This document shows positions 1 through 9,770 of a DNA stretch of 64,000 nt, in pieces (position 1 is the first letter of the stretch; every line of letters begins with the position of its first letter). A model generated the notes under the pieces. The model did no database searches. It was not told the origin of the DNA and saw only the letters and a program-made list of their open reading frames with translations. This DNA is from Acidimicrobiaceae bacterium (GTDB lineage Bacteria > Actinomycetota > Acidimicrobiia > Acidimicrobiales > Poriferisodalaceae): NCBI GenBank assembly GCA_002721305.1, contig PBKA01000016.1, positions 1-64,000 on the forward strand, given 5' to 3'. Position numbers and translations under genes: made by a program.

Positions 1-175
1 CTGGGGCTTCCTCCGCCACAGGCTCAACCTCCGCAGCTTCCTCCGCTGGGGCTTCCTCCGCTGGGGCTTCCTCCGCTGGGGCTTCCTCCGCCACAGGCTC
101 AACCTCAGGGACTTCCTCCGTTGGGGCTTCCTCCGCTGGGGCTTCCTCCGCCACAGGCTCAACCTCAGGGACTTC
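1..175 (-). repeat. 15-bp tandem coding repeat (gcttcctccgctggg and variants) in the rplJ C-terminus encoding EEAPA / EVEPVAEEAP
   Basis: Direct reading: repeated 'ctccgctggggcttc' and 'ctccgccacaggctcaacctc' units. Confidence 0.85.
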
Positions 176-698
176 TCCGCTCTTGTCAGCTAGAGCTTGG
201 AGTAAATTGGCCATCTCTGAAAGCAGATTGTTCATCATTGAAGCGATCTGCTGTAGCGGTGCGGCGAGCCCGCCTGCGATTGACGCGAGAAGTTCGTCAC
301 GAGATGGCAGATCAGCAAGCTCCCGGACCTGAGCTTCGTCTAGTAGCTCACCATCTAGAAGGCCACCCTTAATTATTAGGGCTTCATTTGCTGCAGCGAA
401 CTCTTTCAAAGCCTTCGCTGCAGCTCCCGGATCGTTGCCCACAAACGCCAGCGCCGTAGGCCCGACAAGCATGTCAATCAAACCCTCCGGGGTGCCTTCG
501 TCGAGCGCTCGACGAACGAGTGTGTTTTTGTAAATCTTGTAGACGGTTTCGGCTTCTCGCAAAGCGCCGCGCAGTTCAGCCATCTGGCCTACGTCAAGGC
601 CCCTGTATTCGGTAATTAGAACCGCGTCGGCTTCATCAAAACGTCCCCGGACGTCTTCTACGATTGATGATTTTTCTGCTCGCTGTTCTCCACTCATG
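1..698 (-). CDS. rplJ: 50S ribosomal protein L10, 3' end truncated by window edge; Ala/Pro/Glu-rich repetitive C-terminal extension
   Basis: Own translation of the minus strand from ATG at 698: MSGEQRAEKSSIVEDVRGRFDEADAVLITEYRGLDVGQMAELRGALREAETVYKIYKNTLVRRALDEG..., L10-like; position after rplK-rplA. Runs off the window, so absent from the ORF track. Confidence 0.9.
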
Positions 699-719
699 TC
701 TCACCCCCTCTGGGTAATC

Positions 720-920
720 GGCGCTCGCAAAGCGAACACCGAGACCAAAGCCAAGAAATTGACTAGGGAGGTTCAGAGTTCACCTATTCAGGCTGATGAT
801 GGTTTCCCATCAAGACACTTAGGGCCTAGGGCCACCGGAGGTCTATGGCGAGCAAAATTCAGTTGTGTGCTTAGGCTAGAGGCCTGACCCGCGAATGCAA
901 ACCGACCATCCAGCGCGATC
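720..920 (-). ncRNA. Possible ribosomal protein L10 leader (rplJ 5' UTR)
   Basis: About 230-nt non-coding gap between rplA and rplJ in the position where L10 leaders occur; the fold was not computed. Confidence 0.4.
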
Positions 921-929
921 TGGATTTGT

Positions 930-1619
930 TTAATCCCCTAGCGCGGTCGGATCGACCTTGATGCCAGGGCCCATTGTGGAGGAAATGGTGATCTTTTTTA
1001 TATAGCGACCCTTCGCCGAAGCCGGGCGGGCTCTTTCAATTTCATCCATCACCGCTGTGAAATTCGCCACAAGGTCCGACGCTTCAAAACTTGTTTTACC
1101 GATAGCAAGCTGCACATTGCCGTAAGTGTCGGTCCGATACTCGACTTTGCCGCCTTTGAATTCACCCACGGCTTTGGCAATCTCCGTCGTGACGGTCCCC
1201 GATTTGGGGTTGGGCATTAAGCCACGCGGACCGAGAACTCGTCCTAGCTTGCCAACGACAGGCATCATGTCGGGCGTAGCGATTGTCAGGTCGAAGTCCG
1301 TAAAGCCGCCTTCAATGCGTTCCGCTAGGTCTTCAGCTCCAACCACATCCGCGCCTGCTTCGGTGGCTTCGGTGGCCAATTCACCTTGAGCGAAGACAGC
1401 TACTCGCACCTCGCCTCCGGTTCCGGAAGGTAGCGCCACCGTACCTCTCACCATCTGATCGGCTTTGCGAGGATCTACCCCCAATCCAACAGCAATATCG
1501 ACAGCCTCGTCAAAGTTGGCTGACGCTAGTTCCTTCACGAGTCCAACCGCGTCGACCGGGTCGTGGAGCTGTTGTCGGTCCAGACGCTCACTTGCGTCGG
1601 AGTATTTCTTGCCACTCAT
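930..1619 (-). CDS. rplA: 50S ribosomal protein L1
   Basis: 229 aa; [18 protein letters not shown] motif; operon context. Confidence 0.97.
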   Translation of the reverse strand: MSGKKYSDASERLDRQQLHDPVDAVGLVKELASANFDEAVDIAVGLGVDPRKADQMVRGTVALPSGTGGEVRVAVFAQGELATEATEAGADVVGAEDLAERIEGGFTDFDLTIATPDMMPVVGKLGRVLGPRGLMPNPKSGTVTTEIAKAVGEFKGGKVEYRTDTYGNVQLAIGKTSFEASDLVANFTAVMDEIERARPASAKGRYIKKITISSTMGPGIKVDPTALGD

Positions 1620-1685
1620 GTGTGTCGCCTTTCAGCTACCTCTTCGGACGCGTTCATTGGGCGAGGTCTCTCCAATGGGCGTTTT

Positions 1686-2120
1686 CTAAGAACCTTGAAC
1701 CTCTATGCCCATCGAACGTGCCGTGCCTGCTACTTGAAGTTTGGCAGCTTCAATATCGTTGGCGTTCAAGTCGGGCATCTTGATGTTGGCGATTTCTTCC
1801 AATTGTGACTGAGATATTGACCCAACGGGATCTTCTCGTCCCGGCTCATGTGCCGCTTTGTCAAGTCGTGCAGCCTCACGGATCAATACAGACGTGGGGG
1901 GAGTTTTCGTGATGAAGGTGAAGGAACGATCTTCGAAAATAGTGATCTCGACGGGAACGATGGATCCACGCTGGTCTTCGGTTTGAGCGTTATATGCCTT
2001 GCAGAAATCCATGATTTGGACTCCATGAGGACCAAGTGCTGTACCCACGGGTGGCGCCGGGCTGGCCTGTCCGGCCGGGATTTGAATCTTTACTATTGCG
2101 GCGACTTGTTTTTTCGCCAT
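1686..2120 (-). CDS. rplK: 50S ribosomal protein L11
   Basis: 144 aa; [37 protein letters not shown]. Confidence 0.97.
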   Translation of the reverse strand: MAKKQVAAIVKIQIPAGQASPAPPVGTALGPHGVQIMDFCKAYNAQTEDQRGSIVPVEITIFEDRSFTFITKTPPTSVLIREAARLDKAAHEPGREDPVGSISQSQLEEIANIKMPDLNANDIEAAKLQVAGTARSMGIEVQGS

Positions 2121-2212
2121 GGGCGTTCTCCGTGATTGTGGGGCTCACGCATTAGCGAGAGCTAGACATGTCATTGTTTCTGGTTGATCTCGAGATGACA
2201 ACCAGTCTGAGG

Positions 2213-2974
2213 TCAAATTTTTGCAACCTGTGCGAAATCGAGTTCGACAGGCGTTTCTCGCCCAAAGATATTGACCAAGACCTTTACCTTTAACTGTTCT
2301 TCGTTAATTTCAACAATTTGGCCTTGAAAGTCGGCGAATGGCCCTTCTTTGATACGAACACTCTCGTTGAGTTCGTACAAAAGGCGGGGCTTGATCTTTC
2401 GTTGCGGTTCTTCGCCGTCTTTCTTGACCGCCAAGAAGTTGTCGACTTCTTTTCGACGAAGGGGTGAGGGCTTTCCACCTGGCCCGGCAAAGCCGGTCAC
2501 ACCGGGGGTGTTTCGGATCATGTGATGTACATCGTCATTTCGCCGGCAACGGATCAATAAATAACCCGGAAACATCTTTTTTTGGACGACAACTCGTTGA
2601 CCATTGCGAAACTCCGTCACATCCTCCATCGGGACCACGACTTCGTAGATCTTGTCTTCCATGTCGAAGGATTGGACTCGAGCCTCAAGATTCTGTTTGA
2701 CCTTTTTCTCGTAACCCGACTGGGTGTGGACCACAAACCAGCGTCCTGGCCGGTCATAGGCAGATACTTCCTCGGAAGTGTCTTCTAGGAGTTCGTCCTC
2801 ATCAATCACTTCGGCGCCTTCCTGAAGCGCGTTCGAGTCCGTATCAGAACCATCTGCTTGGAGATTCTCAACATCCACATCATTTACGGGTTCGGGTTCC
2901 GTCGCCGGTTCAGTGCCCAACAATTGCCGGGCAGCTGCCATCGGGTCGTTATTGGAAGATTCAATATCGGTCAT
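2213..2974 (-). CDS. nusG: Transcription termination/antitermination protein NusG
   Basis: Track ORF extends to 3106; the likely start is MTDIESSN at 2974, overlapping the secE stop (TAATG). KOW/NGN-type sequence ([22 protein letters not shown]...). Confidence 0.95.
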   Translation of the reverse strand: MTDIESSNNDPMAAARQLLGTEPATEPEPVNDVDVENLQADGSDTDSNALQEGAEVIDEDELLEDTSEEVSAYDRPGRWFVVHTQSGYEKKVKQNLEARVQSFDMEDKIYEVVVPMEDVTEFRNGQRVVVQKKMFPGYLLIRCRRNDDVHHMIRNTPGVTGFAGPGGKPSPLRRKEVDNFLAVKKDGEEPQRKIKPRLLYELNESVRIKEGPFADFQGQIVEINEEQLKVKVLVNIFGRETPVELDFAQVAKI

Positions 2975-3282
2975 TAGTTCACATCGAAGAGGCGCAGTAC
3001 CCCTTCGCCAGTCAGGTAGTCCAGACCTGCGATAAGCGCAGTCAGAACGACGATGGTGACGAAGACAACTATTGAGTAGTTGACGATTTCGTCCTTCGTG
3101 GGCCACACCACTTTGCGCAGTTCGCCCTTAACTTCACCTACGAATTGGCGTGGGCCCGCCCGTTCTGTGTCGGGAGCATTGCCGGCAGCAGCACGTCGAT
3201 CACGATTGGCTATAGGAGCGCCATCGGCACTCATTTCACCCTGCTTTTGCAGGTGCCTTCGTGTTTGTCGATTCATTGCCAT
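2974..3282 (-). CDS. secE: Preprotein translocase subunit SecE
   Basis: 102 aa with [44 protein letters not shown]; directly upstream of nusG. Confidence 0.95.
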   Translation of the reverse strand: MAMNRQTRRHLQKQGEMSADGAPIANRDRRAAAGNAPDTERAGPRQFVGEVKGELRKVVWPTKDEIVNYSIVVFVTIVVLTALIAGLDYLTGEGVLRLFDVN

Positions 3283-3337
3283 AAGTTTGGGTCCGTACGA
3301 GAGGTGGATAGATGGGCTGTTGAGGGCAACAGCTGAG

Positions 3338-3411
3338 CAGGGCAGGAGGGACTTGAACCCCCAACCTTCGGTTTTGGAGACCGGTGCTCTACCAAATTGA
3401 GCTACTGCCCT
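3338..3411 (-). tRNA. tRNA-Trp (CCA)
   Basis: Minus strand AGGGCAGTAGCTCAATTTGGTAGAGCACCGGTCTCCAAAACCGAAGGTTGGGGGTTCAAGTCCCTCCTGCCCT; acceptor AGGGCAG/CTGCCCT; anticodon CCA. Confidence 0.95.
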
Positions 3412-3501
3412 CAGCGGAAAGGAATTTCCTTGCGATGAGGCAGTGAAAAACGATAGCAGCGGGCTTGAGAGTTTCCTTTCGTAACTTACTTTGGTTTTTT
3501 C

Positions 3502-3855
3502 CTAACTCGCCTGGGCACTTCGACGACGGGCGGGTAAAGAACTCAGCCCGAGGGCAAGAGCTATCCCCAGCCCGCATAAAGCAGCGACTTTGGATCTTTG
3601 TCGCCTAGCGATAAACGGGGTGCGGTCTATCGTGTCGACCGATTCAAGGATGCGGTCCATCAGTCCATTGGGTACAGGGATTTCACTTCGCAAGGACTGA
3701 AGTTCTCGCTGTATCCGCCTTTCACGAGACATCTCAGCCTGACATCGAAGGCAGCGACGGGCATGTTGTCTGAGCTTCGCAGCGCCGATGATTTCGCCGC
3801 GAGCCATGGCCCTAATCTGTTTGTGATGTCGGTCACACCGCATGCCGAACCTCAC
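3502..3855 (-). CDS. Putative anti-sigma factor (zinc-finger type, single C-terminal TM)
   Basis: HARRCLRC (HxxxCxxC) motif, a C-terminal hydrophobic segment, and overlap with the upstream ECF sigma gene. Confidence 0.7.
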   Translation of the reverse strand: MRFGMRCDRHHKQIRAMARGEIIGAAKLRQHARRCLRCQAEMSRERRIQRELQSLRSEIPVPNGLMDRILESVDTIDRTPFIARRQRSKVAALCGLGIALALGLSSLPARRRSAQAS

Positions 3856-4435
3856 GAATAATCGCGTCTGTGGCGCCAGACTCCATCGTTCGACGTTTAG
3901 TTTGGATCGCTTGTCGCATCCGCTTTCTACCTCTATGAAGGCGGACTTTCACTGCCGTCGCGGAAATTCCCAATTGCCTTCCGATTTCGAGGTGGGGTAG
4001 ATCAAAGACATCACTTAAGACGACCACAGCTCGCAGGTTGGGTGGTAGTTCCTCAAGCGATTCTCGCACTTCAGCGCTGATTTCGGCGTCTTCGGCCCGG
4101 CGTTCAGGGTGATACTCATCGTTCAGATCAAGTACATCTCGTTGGATTGGGTCGCATGCGTAACGTTGGTGGGAAGTTAGGAGCGTATTCGCGCAGTTAA
4201 CGGTGATTCGATGCAGCCAAGTGGTGAACCTCGCTTCTCCACGAAAATCGATGAGACCCCGGTAAGCGCGCAAGTAAGCCTCTTGAACCACGTCTAAAGC
4301 ATCATGATGGTTGCGTGTGAGGCGCGCCGCTAGAAGAAAAATATCTGCATAGGTTTGCTCGACGAGACGAGAGAAGGCCTCGTCGTCGCCACCTTGAGCT
4401 GCGGCGACATCTGCACGGAGCTGTGCTGTTGGCAT
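3833..4435 (-). CDS. ECF-type RNA polymerase sigma factor
   Basis: 200 aa; LDVVQEAYLRAYRGLIDFRGEARFTTWLHRITVNCA and LPPNLRAVVVLSDVFDLPHLEIGRQLGISATAVKVRLHRGRKRMRQ (regions 2 and 4). Confidence 0.93.
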   Translation of the reverse strand: MPTAQLRADVAAAQGGDDEAFSRLVEQTYADIFLLAARLTRNHHDALDVVQEAYLRAYRGLIDFRGEARFTTWLHRITVNCANTLLTSHQRYACDPIQRDVLDLNDEYHPERRAEDAEISAEVRESLEELPPNLRAVVVLSDVFDLPHLEIGRQLGISATAVKVRLHRGRKRMRQAIQTKRRTMESGATDAIIREVRHAV

Positions 4436-4535
4436 GACTTGACGCTACTCCTCATCTCGTGATTATGCGGCTCTTGCCTTCGAGTCATCAAAGTTTGTGG
4501 ATCTTTACTCGAGAAAATTTCTCTGGATTGTTAGG

Positions 4536-4612
4536 TGGTAGCGGGACCGGGACTCGAACCCGGGACCTCACGATTATGAGCCGTGCGCTCTGACCAACTG
4601 AGCTATCCCGCC
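4536..4612 (-). tRNA. tRNA-Met (CAT), CCA encoded
   Basis: Minus strand GGCGGGATAGCTCAGTTGGTCAGAGCGCACGGCTCATAATCGTGAGGTCCCGGGTTCGAGTCCCGGTCCCGCTACCA; anticodon CAT. Confidence 0.93.
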
Positions 4613-4627
4613 ATGCTCTTACGAGCG

Positions 4628-4700
4628 AGCCCCGTGCCGGAATCGAACCGGCGACACCAGCCTTACCATGGCTGTGCTCTACCGACTGAGCTAACGGGGC
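4628..4700 (-). tRNA. tRNA-Thr (GGT)
   Basis: Minus strand GCCCCGTTAGCTCAGTCGGTAGAGCACAGCCATGGTAAGGCTGGTGTCGCCGGTTCGATTCCGGCACGGGGC; anticodon GGT. Confidence 0.95.
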
Positions 4701-4753
4701 AACCATGAAGCGGGCGAACCCGCACAGACCTGAAAGCTTACGGATCATCCCTG

Positions 4754-5287
4754 ATGTTCCACAACCCCTCGGCCAGTACCTTTATACCCATGAAGGTTCG
4801 CTTAGCCAAGCTTTCTGACGCTGGTGCGATTGCAGATATATATAACCACGAAGTGCTTTCCGGGGTGGCGACGTTCGATTTAGTTCCCAAAAGCTTGGAA
4901 GAACAACGTGATTGGCTCCGGGAACGTTCGGGCGCTCTACCTTGCATCGTCGCTCTCACCGACCAAGGCGAGGTCACGGGCTGGGCTTGCCTTTCGAAAT
5001 ATAGAGATCGGCCAGCCTACGGAACCAGCGTCGAAAATTCCATTTATGTGCATGAAGGGCATCAAGGCACCGGCGTCGGCTCTTTGCTACTGGCGGAATT
5101 GGTACGACTTGCCGACGACCACGGCTTCCACGCAACTTTTGCTCGGATAGCTGGTGAGAATCCAGCTTCAATAGCTCTCCACTCAAAACACGGCTTCAAG
5201 CTGGTGGGAGTTGAGAGGGAAGTCGGTCGCAAATTTGGGCAATGGCTAGATGTCACCGTTATGCAGCGTTTAGCTGCAGAAATTTGA
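4754..5287 (+). CDS. GNAT family N-acetyltransferase (phosphinothricin acetyltransferase-like); start may be Met at 4790
   Basis: MKVRLAKLSDAGAIADIYNHEVLSGVATFDLVPKSLEEQRDWL...YVHEGHQGTGVGSLLLAELV. Confidence 0.85.
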   Translation: MFHNPSASTFIPMKVRLAKLSDAGAIADIYNHEVLSGVATFDLVPKSLEEQRDWLRERSGALPCIVALTDQGEVTGWACLSKYRDRPAYGTSVENSIYVHEGHQGTGVGSLLLAELVRLADDHGFHATFARIAGENPASIALHSKHGFKLVGVEREVGRKFGQWLDVTVMQRLAAEI

Positions 5288-5297
5288 CCTTTCCCGT

Positions 5298-6212
5298 TTA
5301 GAAATGCCAGGGAAATTGTCGGAAATCTTGTTGGCGCTTTTCCAAAAAGGCATCCCGACCCTCGGTCGCTTCATCAGTCCCGTACGCCAATCGGGTGGCC
5401 TCACCGGCAAAAACTTGCTGACCGATGAGGCCGTCATCAATCAAGTTGAACGCGAACTTTGCCATTCGTTGCGCGGTCGGGGACTTCGAATTGATTTCTT
5501 CCGCCCATTCCAGTGCCACGCTTTCTAGGTCCGCGTGATCAACTACCAAGTTGACGTCGCCCATGAGGAATCGCTCTTCAGCGTCGTGGGTTCGTCCAAG
5601 GAAAAATATCTCGCGCGCTTTTTTCTGCCCTATCTGCTTGGCGAGGTAAGCGGAGCCGAATCCTCCATCGAAACTCGCTACATCAGTATCTGTTTGTTTG
5701 AAACGGGCATGTTCTCTACTGGCGAGGGTTAAATCACATGTGACGTGAAGGCTGTGTCCCCCACCCACAGCCCAGCCAGGAACAACGCAAATCACTACCT
5801 TTGGCATCATCCGAATCAGGCGTTGACATTCGAGGATGTGCAATCGTCCCACTTGGGCGGGATCAATTGTTTCGCTGGTCTCTCCGTCGGCGTATTTGTA
5901 GCCGTCTTTGCCCCGAATTCGTTGATCCCCACCTGAACAAAAGGCCCAACCGGCATCTTTCGTCGATGGTCCGTTTCCGGTGAGTAGGACGACACCGACG
6001 TCAGTGCTCATGCGAGCATGGTCCAGGGCGCTATAGAGCTCGTCAACAGTTCCCGGCCTGAACGCATTGCGAACATCCGGTCGATCGAATGCAATGCGGA
6101 CAGTTCCTTGGTCTAGTGCTCGATGATATGTGATGTCATTGAAATCGAATCCTTCAACCTGACTCCATAACGAGGCATCGAAGATCTCTGAGACATTCGG
6201 CAAATAAGACAT
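5298..6212 (-). CDS. menB: 1,4-dihydroxy-2-naphthoyl-CoA synthase
   Basis: 304 aa crotonase family with MenB-like GWAFCSGGDQRIRGKDGYKYADG and VPGWAVGGGHSLHVTCDLTLASREHARFKQTD. Confidence 0.92.
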   Translation of the reverse strand: MSYLPNVSEIFDASLWSQVEGFDFNDITYHRALDQGTVRIAFDRPDVRNAFRPGTVDELYSALDHARMSTDVGVVLLTGNGPSTKDAGWAFCSGGDQRIRGKDGYKYADGETSETIDPAQVGRLHILECQRLIRMMPKVVICVVPGWAVGGGHSLHVTCDLTLASREHARFKQTDTDVASFDGGFGSAYLAKQIGQKKAREIFFLGRTHDAEERFLMGDVNLVVDHADLESVALEWAEEINSKSPTAQRMAKFAFNLIDDGLIGQQVFAGEATRLAYGTDEATEGRDAFLEKRQQDFRQFPWHF

Positions 6213-6274
6213 TGGACTCCTGAACCGTCAGTGGTTGTAGTCGTAGATTAGAGGCGGACACCGAAGGGGACATC

Positions 6275-7147
6275 ATGAAGTTTGGTCTTAGATATTGCAA
6301 CACCGACAAATACGCAGCGGACACCGCCTTGGCTACGGAATTAGTGCAAGCAGGTGAAGAGGCCGGTTTTGAGTCCGCATGGACCGTTGAACACACAGTG
6401 ATCCCTTCGGGATACGAGTCGGTGTATCCGTACAGCGAGTCGGGGAAAATTGCTGGCGGCGCAGAAGACTTGATTCTGCCCGACCCGCTGATTTGGATGG
6501 CCCATATGGCTGGAGCCACAACATCCATCAAATTCGGCACAGCGATCTTGATTTTGCCACAGCACTCACCTGTCGTATGCGCTGCTCAAGTGGCGACGCT
6601 TGACTATATGTCTGGGGGCAGAGTCCTTCTCGGTATCGGAGTCGGTTGGCTCAAAGAGGAATTTGACGCAATCGGGGCACCGTTCGAACGCAGAGGACCC
6701 AGGACAGACGAATATGTGGCGGCTATGCGCGAATTGTGGGCAAACGACTGCGCTACTTTCCAAGGCGAATTTGTTCAGTTCACAGATACTTATTGTCTGC
6801 CTCGGCCCGTCAACGGTTCGGTTCCCATCATCGTTGGGGGCGACACCGATTACGCAGCTCGAAGAGCTGGCCGGTTGGGCGACGGATACTTTCCAGCTCG
6901 CGATACCCCACAAGAACGGATCGATCTTGCCCGCAGAACGGCGGAGGAATTCGGGCGAGATCCTGATGCTCTCGAGATAACAATGCCTATGCCCGAAAAC
7001 CCCGACGACGTCCCCAAGATGAAGGCCCGTGGCGTGGACCGACTCGTTGTCCCGGTTACAGCTATGGCCGGAATGCCCACTCTGATTGATTCACCTGCAG
7101 ATGCTCTGCGTTTCGGGGACATCATTGCGAAATACGCTGATTTGTAG
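6275..7147 (+). CDS. LLM class F420-dependent oxidoreductase
   Basis: Luciferase-like: FGTAILILPQHSPVVCAAQVATLDYMSGGRVLLGIGVGWLKEEFDAIG; GGDTDYAARRAGRLGDGYFP. Confidence 0.88.
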   Translation: MKFGLRYCNTDKYAADTALATELVQAGEEAGFESAWTVEHTVIPSGYESVYPYSESGKIAGGAEDLILPDPLIWMAHMAGATTSIKFGTAILILPQHSPVVCAAQVATLDYMSGGRVLLGIGVGWLKEEFDAIGAPFERRGPRTDEYVAAMRELWANDCATFQGEFVQFTDTYCLPRPVNGSVPIIVGGDTDYAARRAGRLGDGYFPARDTPQERIDLARRTAEEFGRDPDALEITMPMPENPDDVPKMKARGVDRLVVPVTAMAGMPTLIDSPADALRFGDIIAKYADL

Positions 7148-7152
7148 ATTAA

Positions 7153-8400
7153 TTACGCCCAACCCCGGTGCGTGAACCGTGCGAGGGTGTCGCGGTCATA
7201 TTGGTCAACTAACGCTACTTCCCAGTCCAGGTACTCCTGCATTGCCCGTCGTGCTACGTGCGCATCTCCTGGGTCATAGGGAAGAACAACTTGCGGGCTA
7301 CGAAATGTGAGTTCACTAGTTCCGTGTTCGAGTGAACTGTCATCGCCCAGTTCGTCGTTAAGTACATGAGTTTCCCAACCCATTTCTAGAAGCCAAGAAG
7401 CTGTCATCGAGGCCCTTGTCAGGTCATCGTCAGCCAGAACTATCCGCGATCCTCGGGTAATTGCGTATTCGTCGGTGGCTTGAACTAGTTGACCTCCCGG
7501 GGCATTTCTGAAACCGGGAAGATGGCCCGCTTCGTATTCAGCGGGTGTCCGGACATCAAACTGATACACCGTTCGTGAGTCATCGGATTTCCATTGGCCC
7601 AGGATGGAACTGGTTATTTGACTGACCTCGAAACGTCTGGAAACTTGTTGCGCTGCCGCCGATGCCTGCTGCCGGCCCGTCACGGTAGGAGTCGGTGCAA
7701 CATCGTCGTTGCCGTGATCCAACGTCAGGTCGGCAAGTTCCCATCCCATGGTGCCATTCTCCAATGCAACCACCTCGTTAGGGATTCCTGCTCGCACCAG
7801 CGATTCCGCTCCAAGAATGCTGCGTGTTCGCCCCGCGCAGTTAACGACAACGGTGGCATCTTGTGTCAGTAAATCGAACACTCGATACACAAGTTCTCCA
7901 CCCGGACACGAGCGACCGGTGGGAATACTCATGCGGTTGAACTCGCGTTCAGTTCGTGAGTCCAAAATAACTAGCGGACGCCCTTCTGATATCCATTCGT
8001 TGAGTTGGGCTGCTTCAACATGTGGTGTTCCATAGTGACGTTCAACTAATTCACCGAACAACTTCGATGGCACATTCACACCTGAATAAATTTCGTGTCC
8101 TGCGTGCGTCCAAGATTCGATGCCCCCATCTAAGACCGTGACGTTTGTCCACCCATTTTCTTTGAGGATGGATTGAAGTGCTCTGTCCTCGTCTTCTTCC
8201 CCTGCGATGACAATTGGAGTTGAGAGACGCGGGAGGAGAACCTCAGCGGCTACAAGCGCATCGTCAAGTCGAAGACTTGCGGCCCACAAAAGATGGCCTT
8301 GGCTATAGGTTTCGTGATCCCGGGGATCAACGATCGCTAGTTCGTCAGTGCCGCTGATCGCTGTTGCAAGTTCGCTAACCGAAATGCTGTCTGTCGTCAC
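7153..8400 (-). CDS. Multi-domain rhodanese/sulfurtransferase
   Basis: Three or more rhodanese-like segments; one catalytic-type loop VVVNCAGRTRSILGA. Confidence 0.85.
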   Translation of the reverse strand: MTTDSISVSELATAISGTDELAIVDPRDHETYSQGHLLWAASLRLDDALVAAEVLLPRLSTPIVIAGEEDEDRALQSILKENGWTNVTVLDGGIESWTHAGHEIYSGVNVPSKLFGELVERHYGTPHVEAAQLNEWISEGRPLVILDSRTEREFNRMSIPTGRSCPGGELVYRVFDLLTQDATVVVNCAGRTRSILGAESLVRAGIPNEVVALENGTMGWELADLTLDHGNDDVAPTPTVTGRQQASAAAQQVSRRFEVSQITSSILGQWKSDDSRTVYQFDVRTPAEYEAGHLPGFRNAPGGQLVQATDEYAITRGSRIVLADDDLTRASMTASWLLEMGWETHVLNDELGDDSSLEHGTSELTFRSPQVVLPYDPGDAHVARRAMQEYLDWEVALVDQYDRDTLARFTHRGWA

Positions 8401-8966
8401 GAGCGGACGTCAATTATCGGATAGCGAATTTTCATGGTTCGCCATTCTCCGTCAGGTTCGCTCCAATAGTTACGCGGCGGAAGATCCAACAAATCATGTC
8501 CATAGCAGTGGAAATTTAATGAACCTCCCTGCACATGTATGGAATGGACGTCATCGGGCAAAAAAGCGATGCCTGTTCCGTGCTCAACCACGAATTCGTC
8601 TGCGATCTGAGGTCTCCCTTGTCCGGCTACCTGTTCATATCGCCGATTAGTTTCCTTGCCTTCTAAACCTACGATGCACGCCCAAGTTAAGTGGTCGTGT
8701 GGCGGAGCTTGGGTTGTGTCCGCTACTGACTGGACGTAGAGCGCGAATCGGTGATCTTCGTCCTGAGACAACAGGTAAAGGGTGCTGCCATCTTTTGAAT
8801 CATCGGGCGGGAAGTCACTCCACGCGAACAGTTCTTTTTGTCCGGCCAGTTCAATGAGTCGCCGACGAATCAAGTCAACGGAGTCACGGTCAATCCCTTC
8901 AGCGTCGATGTCTCTAATGTCTGACATCGCTTCAGCGACTGCGGCAGTTCTCTCGGCATTAGCCAT
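8397..8966 (-). CDS. Cysteine dioxygenase-like (cupin thiol dioxygenase)
   Basis: PPHDHLTWACIVGLEGKETNRRYE and DDVHSIHVQGGSLNFHCYG (3-His cupin); ATGA overlap with the rhodanese gene. Confidence 0.85.
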   Translation of the reverse strand: MANAERTAAVAEAMSDIRDIDAEGIDRDSVDLIRRRLIELAGQKELFAWSDFPPDDSKDGSTLYLLSQDEDHRFALYVQSVADTTQAPPHDHLTWACIVGLEGKETNRRYEQVAGQGRPQIADEFVVEHGTGIAFLPDDVHSIHVQGGSLNFHCYGHDLLDLPPRNYWSEPDGEWRTMKIRYPIIDVRS

Positions 8967-8993
8967 TACTTGTGGGTCTCCATCAAATGACCT

Positions 8994-9770
8994 TTAACGA
9001 CCTTTCCATTGAGGAGGACGTTTCTCAGAAAACGCAACCGGTCCTTCTATGTAATCCTCACTCTTGTTCATCGCTTTGACCGCTTCGTACTTTCCTTCGT
9101 GAGCGGCGCGCACTCCAGCTTGGTCCAATCCTTGCATCGCTGCCTGCTTGGTTGCCCGGATCGACATGGGCGAGCATTCGAGGATCATCTCTGCCCAACG
9201 GCGAGCTTCGTTAAGTGCCTCTCCCTCGGGTGCTACCGCTGTTACGAACCCCAGCTCATAACCCTCTTGGGCCAGAACATGACGTCCCGTCAGCATCATC
9301 CCCATGGCGCGTTTAAGCCCAATCTGCCGTGGAAGGCGGTGAACTCCAGCGGCTAAGGCAGCCAACCCGACCTTGGGTTCTGGCAGTGCCATCCGAGCAT
9401 TTTCACTAGCGATAATCATGTCGCACGCTAAGGCGATTTCGAAGCCACCGCCCATCGCAACTCCGTTGACTGCAGCGATAACAGGTTTATCGAGATCCCA
9501 CCGAGAGGTGAGCCCTCCAAATCCGCTTTCGGGCATAGCAGATCGGTCTCCACCTTCGGCTTGATACCGCAAGTCATTTCCGGCGCTGAAGGCGCGGTCA
9601 CCGGCGCCTGTCACGATCGCTACCCACAAATCCGGGTCGTTCTGAAATTCATCAAATAGTTCTGCCATCTCAGCGTTACCGGGTGGGTGCAGCGCGTTCA
9701 TTCGTTCGGGTCGGTTAATTGTGACGGTGAAAATTCGACCGTCACGTTCTGCGTAACAGGAATCAGCCAT
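8994..9770 (-). CDS. Enoyl-CoA hydratase/isomerase family protein
   Basis: VTINRPERMNALHP; KPVIAAVNGVAMGGGFEIALACDMIIASENARMALPEPKVGLAALAAGVHRLPRQIG. Confidence 0.92.
   Translation of the reverse strand: MADSCYAERDGRIFTVTINRPERMNALHPPGNAEMAELFDEFQNDPDLWVAIVTGAGDRAFSAGNDLRYQAEGGDRSAMPESGFGGLTSRWDLDKPVIAAVNGVAMGGGFEIALACDMIIASENARMALPEPKVGLAALAAGVHRLPRQIGLKRAMGMMLTGRHVLAQEGYELGFVTAVAPEGEALNEARRWAEMILECSPMSIRATKQAAMQGLDQAGVRAAHEGKYEAVKAMNKSEDYIEGPVAFSEKRPPQWKGR

Noticed and set aside
1-180. Repeats suggestive of a CRISPR array
   Set aside because: Contiguous 15-bp in-frame repeats without unique spacers, coding for the L10 tail.
907-927. ATCCAG-CGCGAT-CTGGAT hairpin between rplA and rplJ as an rplA terminator
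   Set aside because: Short stem with no T tract in the minus-strand (transcribed) direction; not supported as a terminator.
3080-3400. 106-aa plus-strand ORF ending RRDLNPQPSVLETGALPN
   Set aside because: Antisense to secE and tRNA-Trp; the tail is a typical tRNA translation artefact.
4488-4748. 86-aa ORF (MVAPLAQSVEHSHGKAGVAGSIPARGS...RVRVPVPLPP)
   Set aside because: Translation of the tRNA-Met and tRNA-Thr genes; a classic false ORF.
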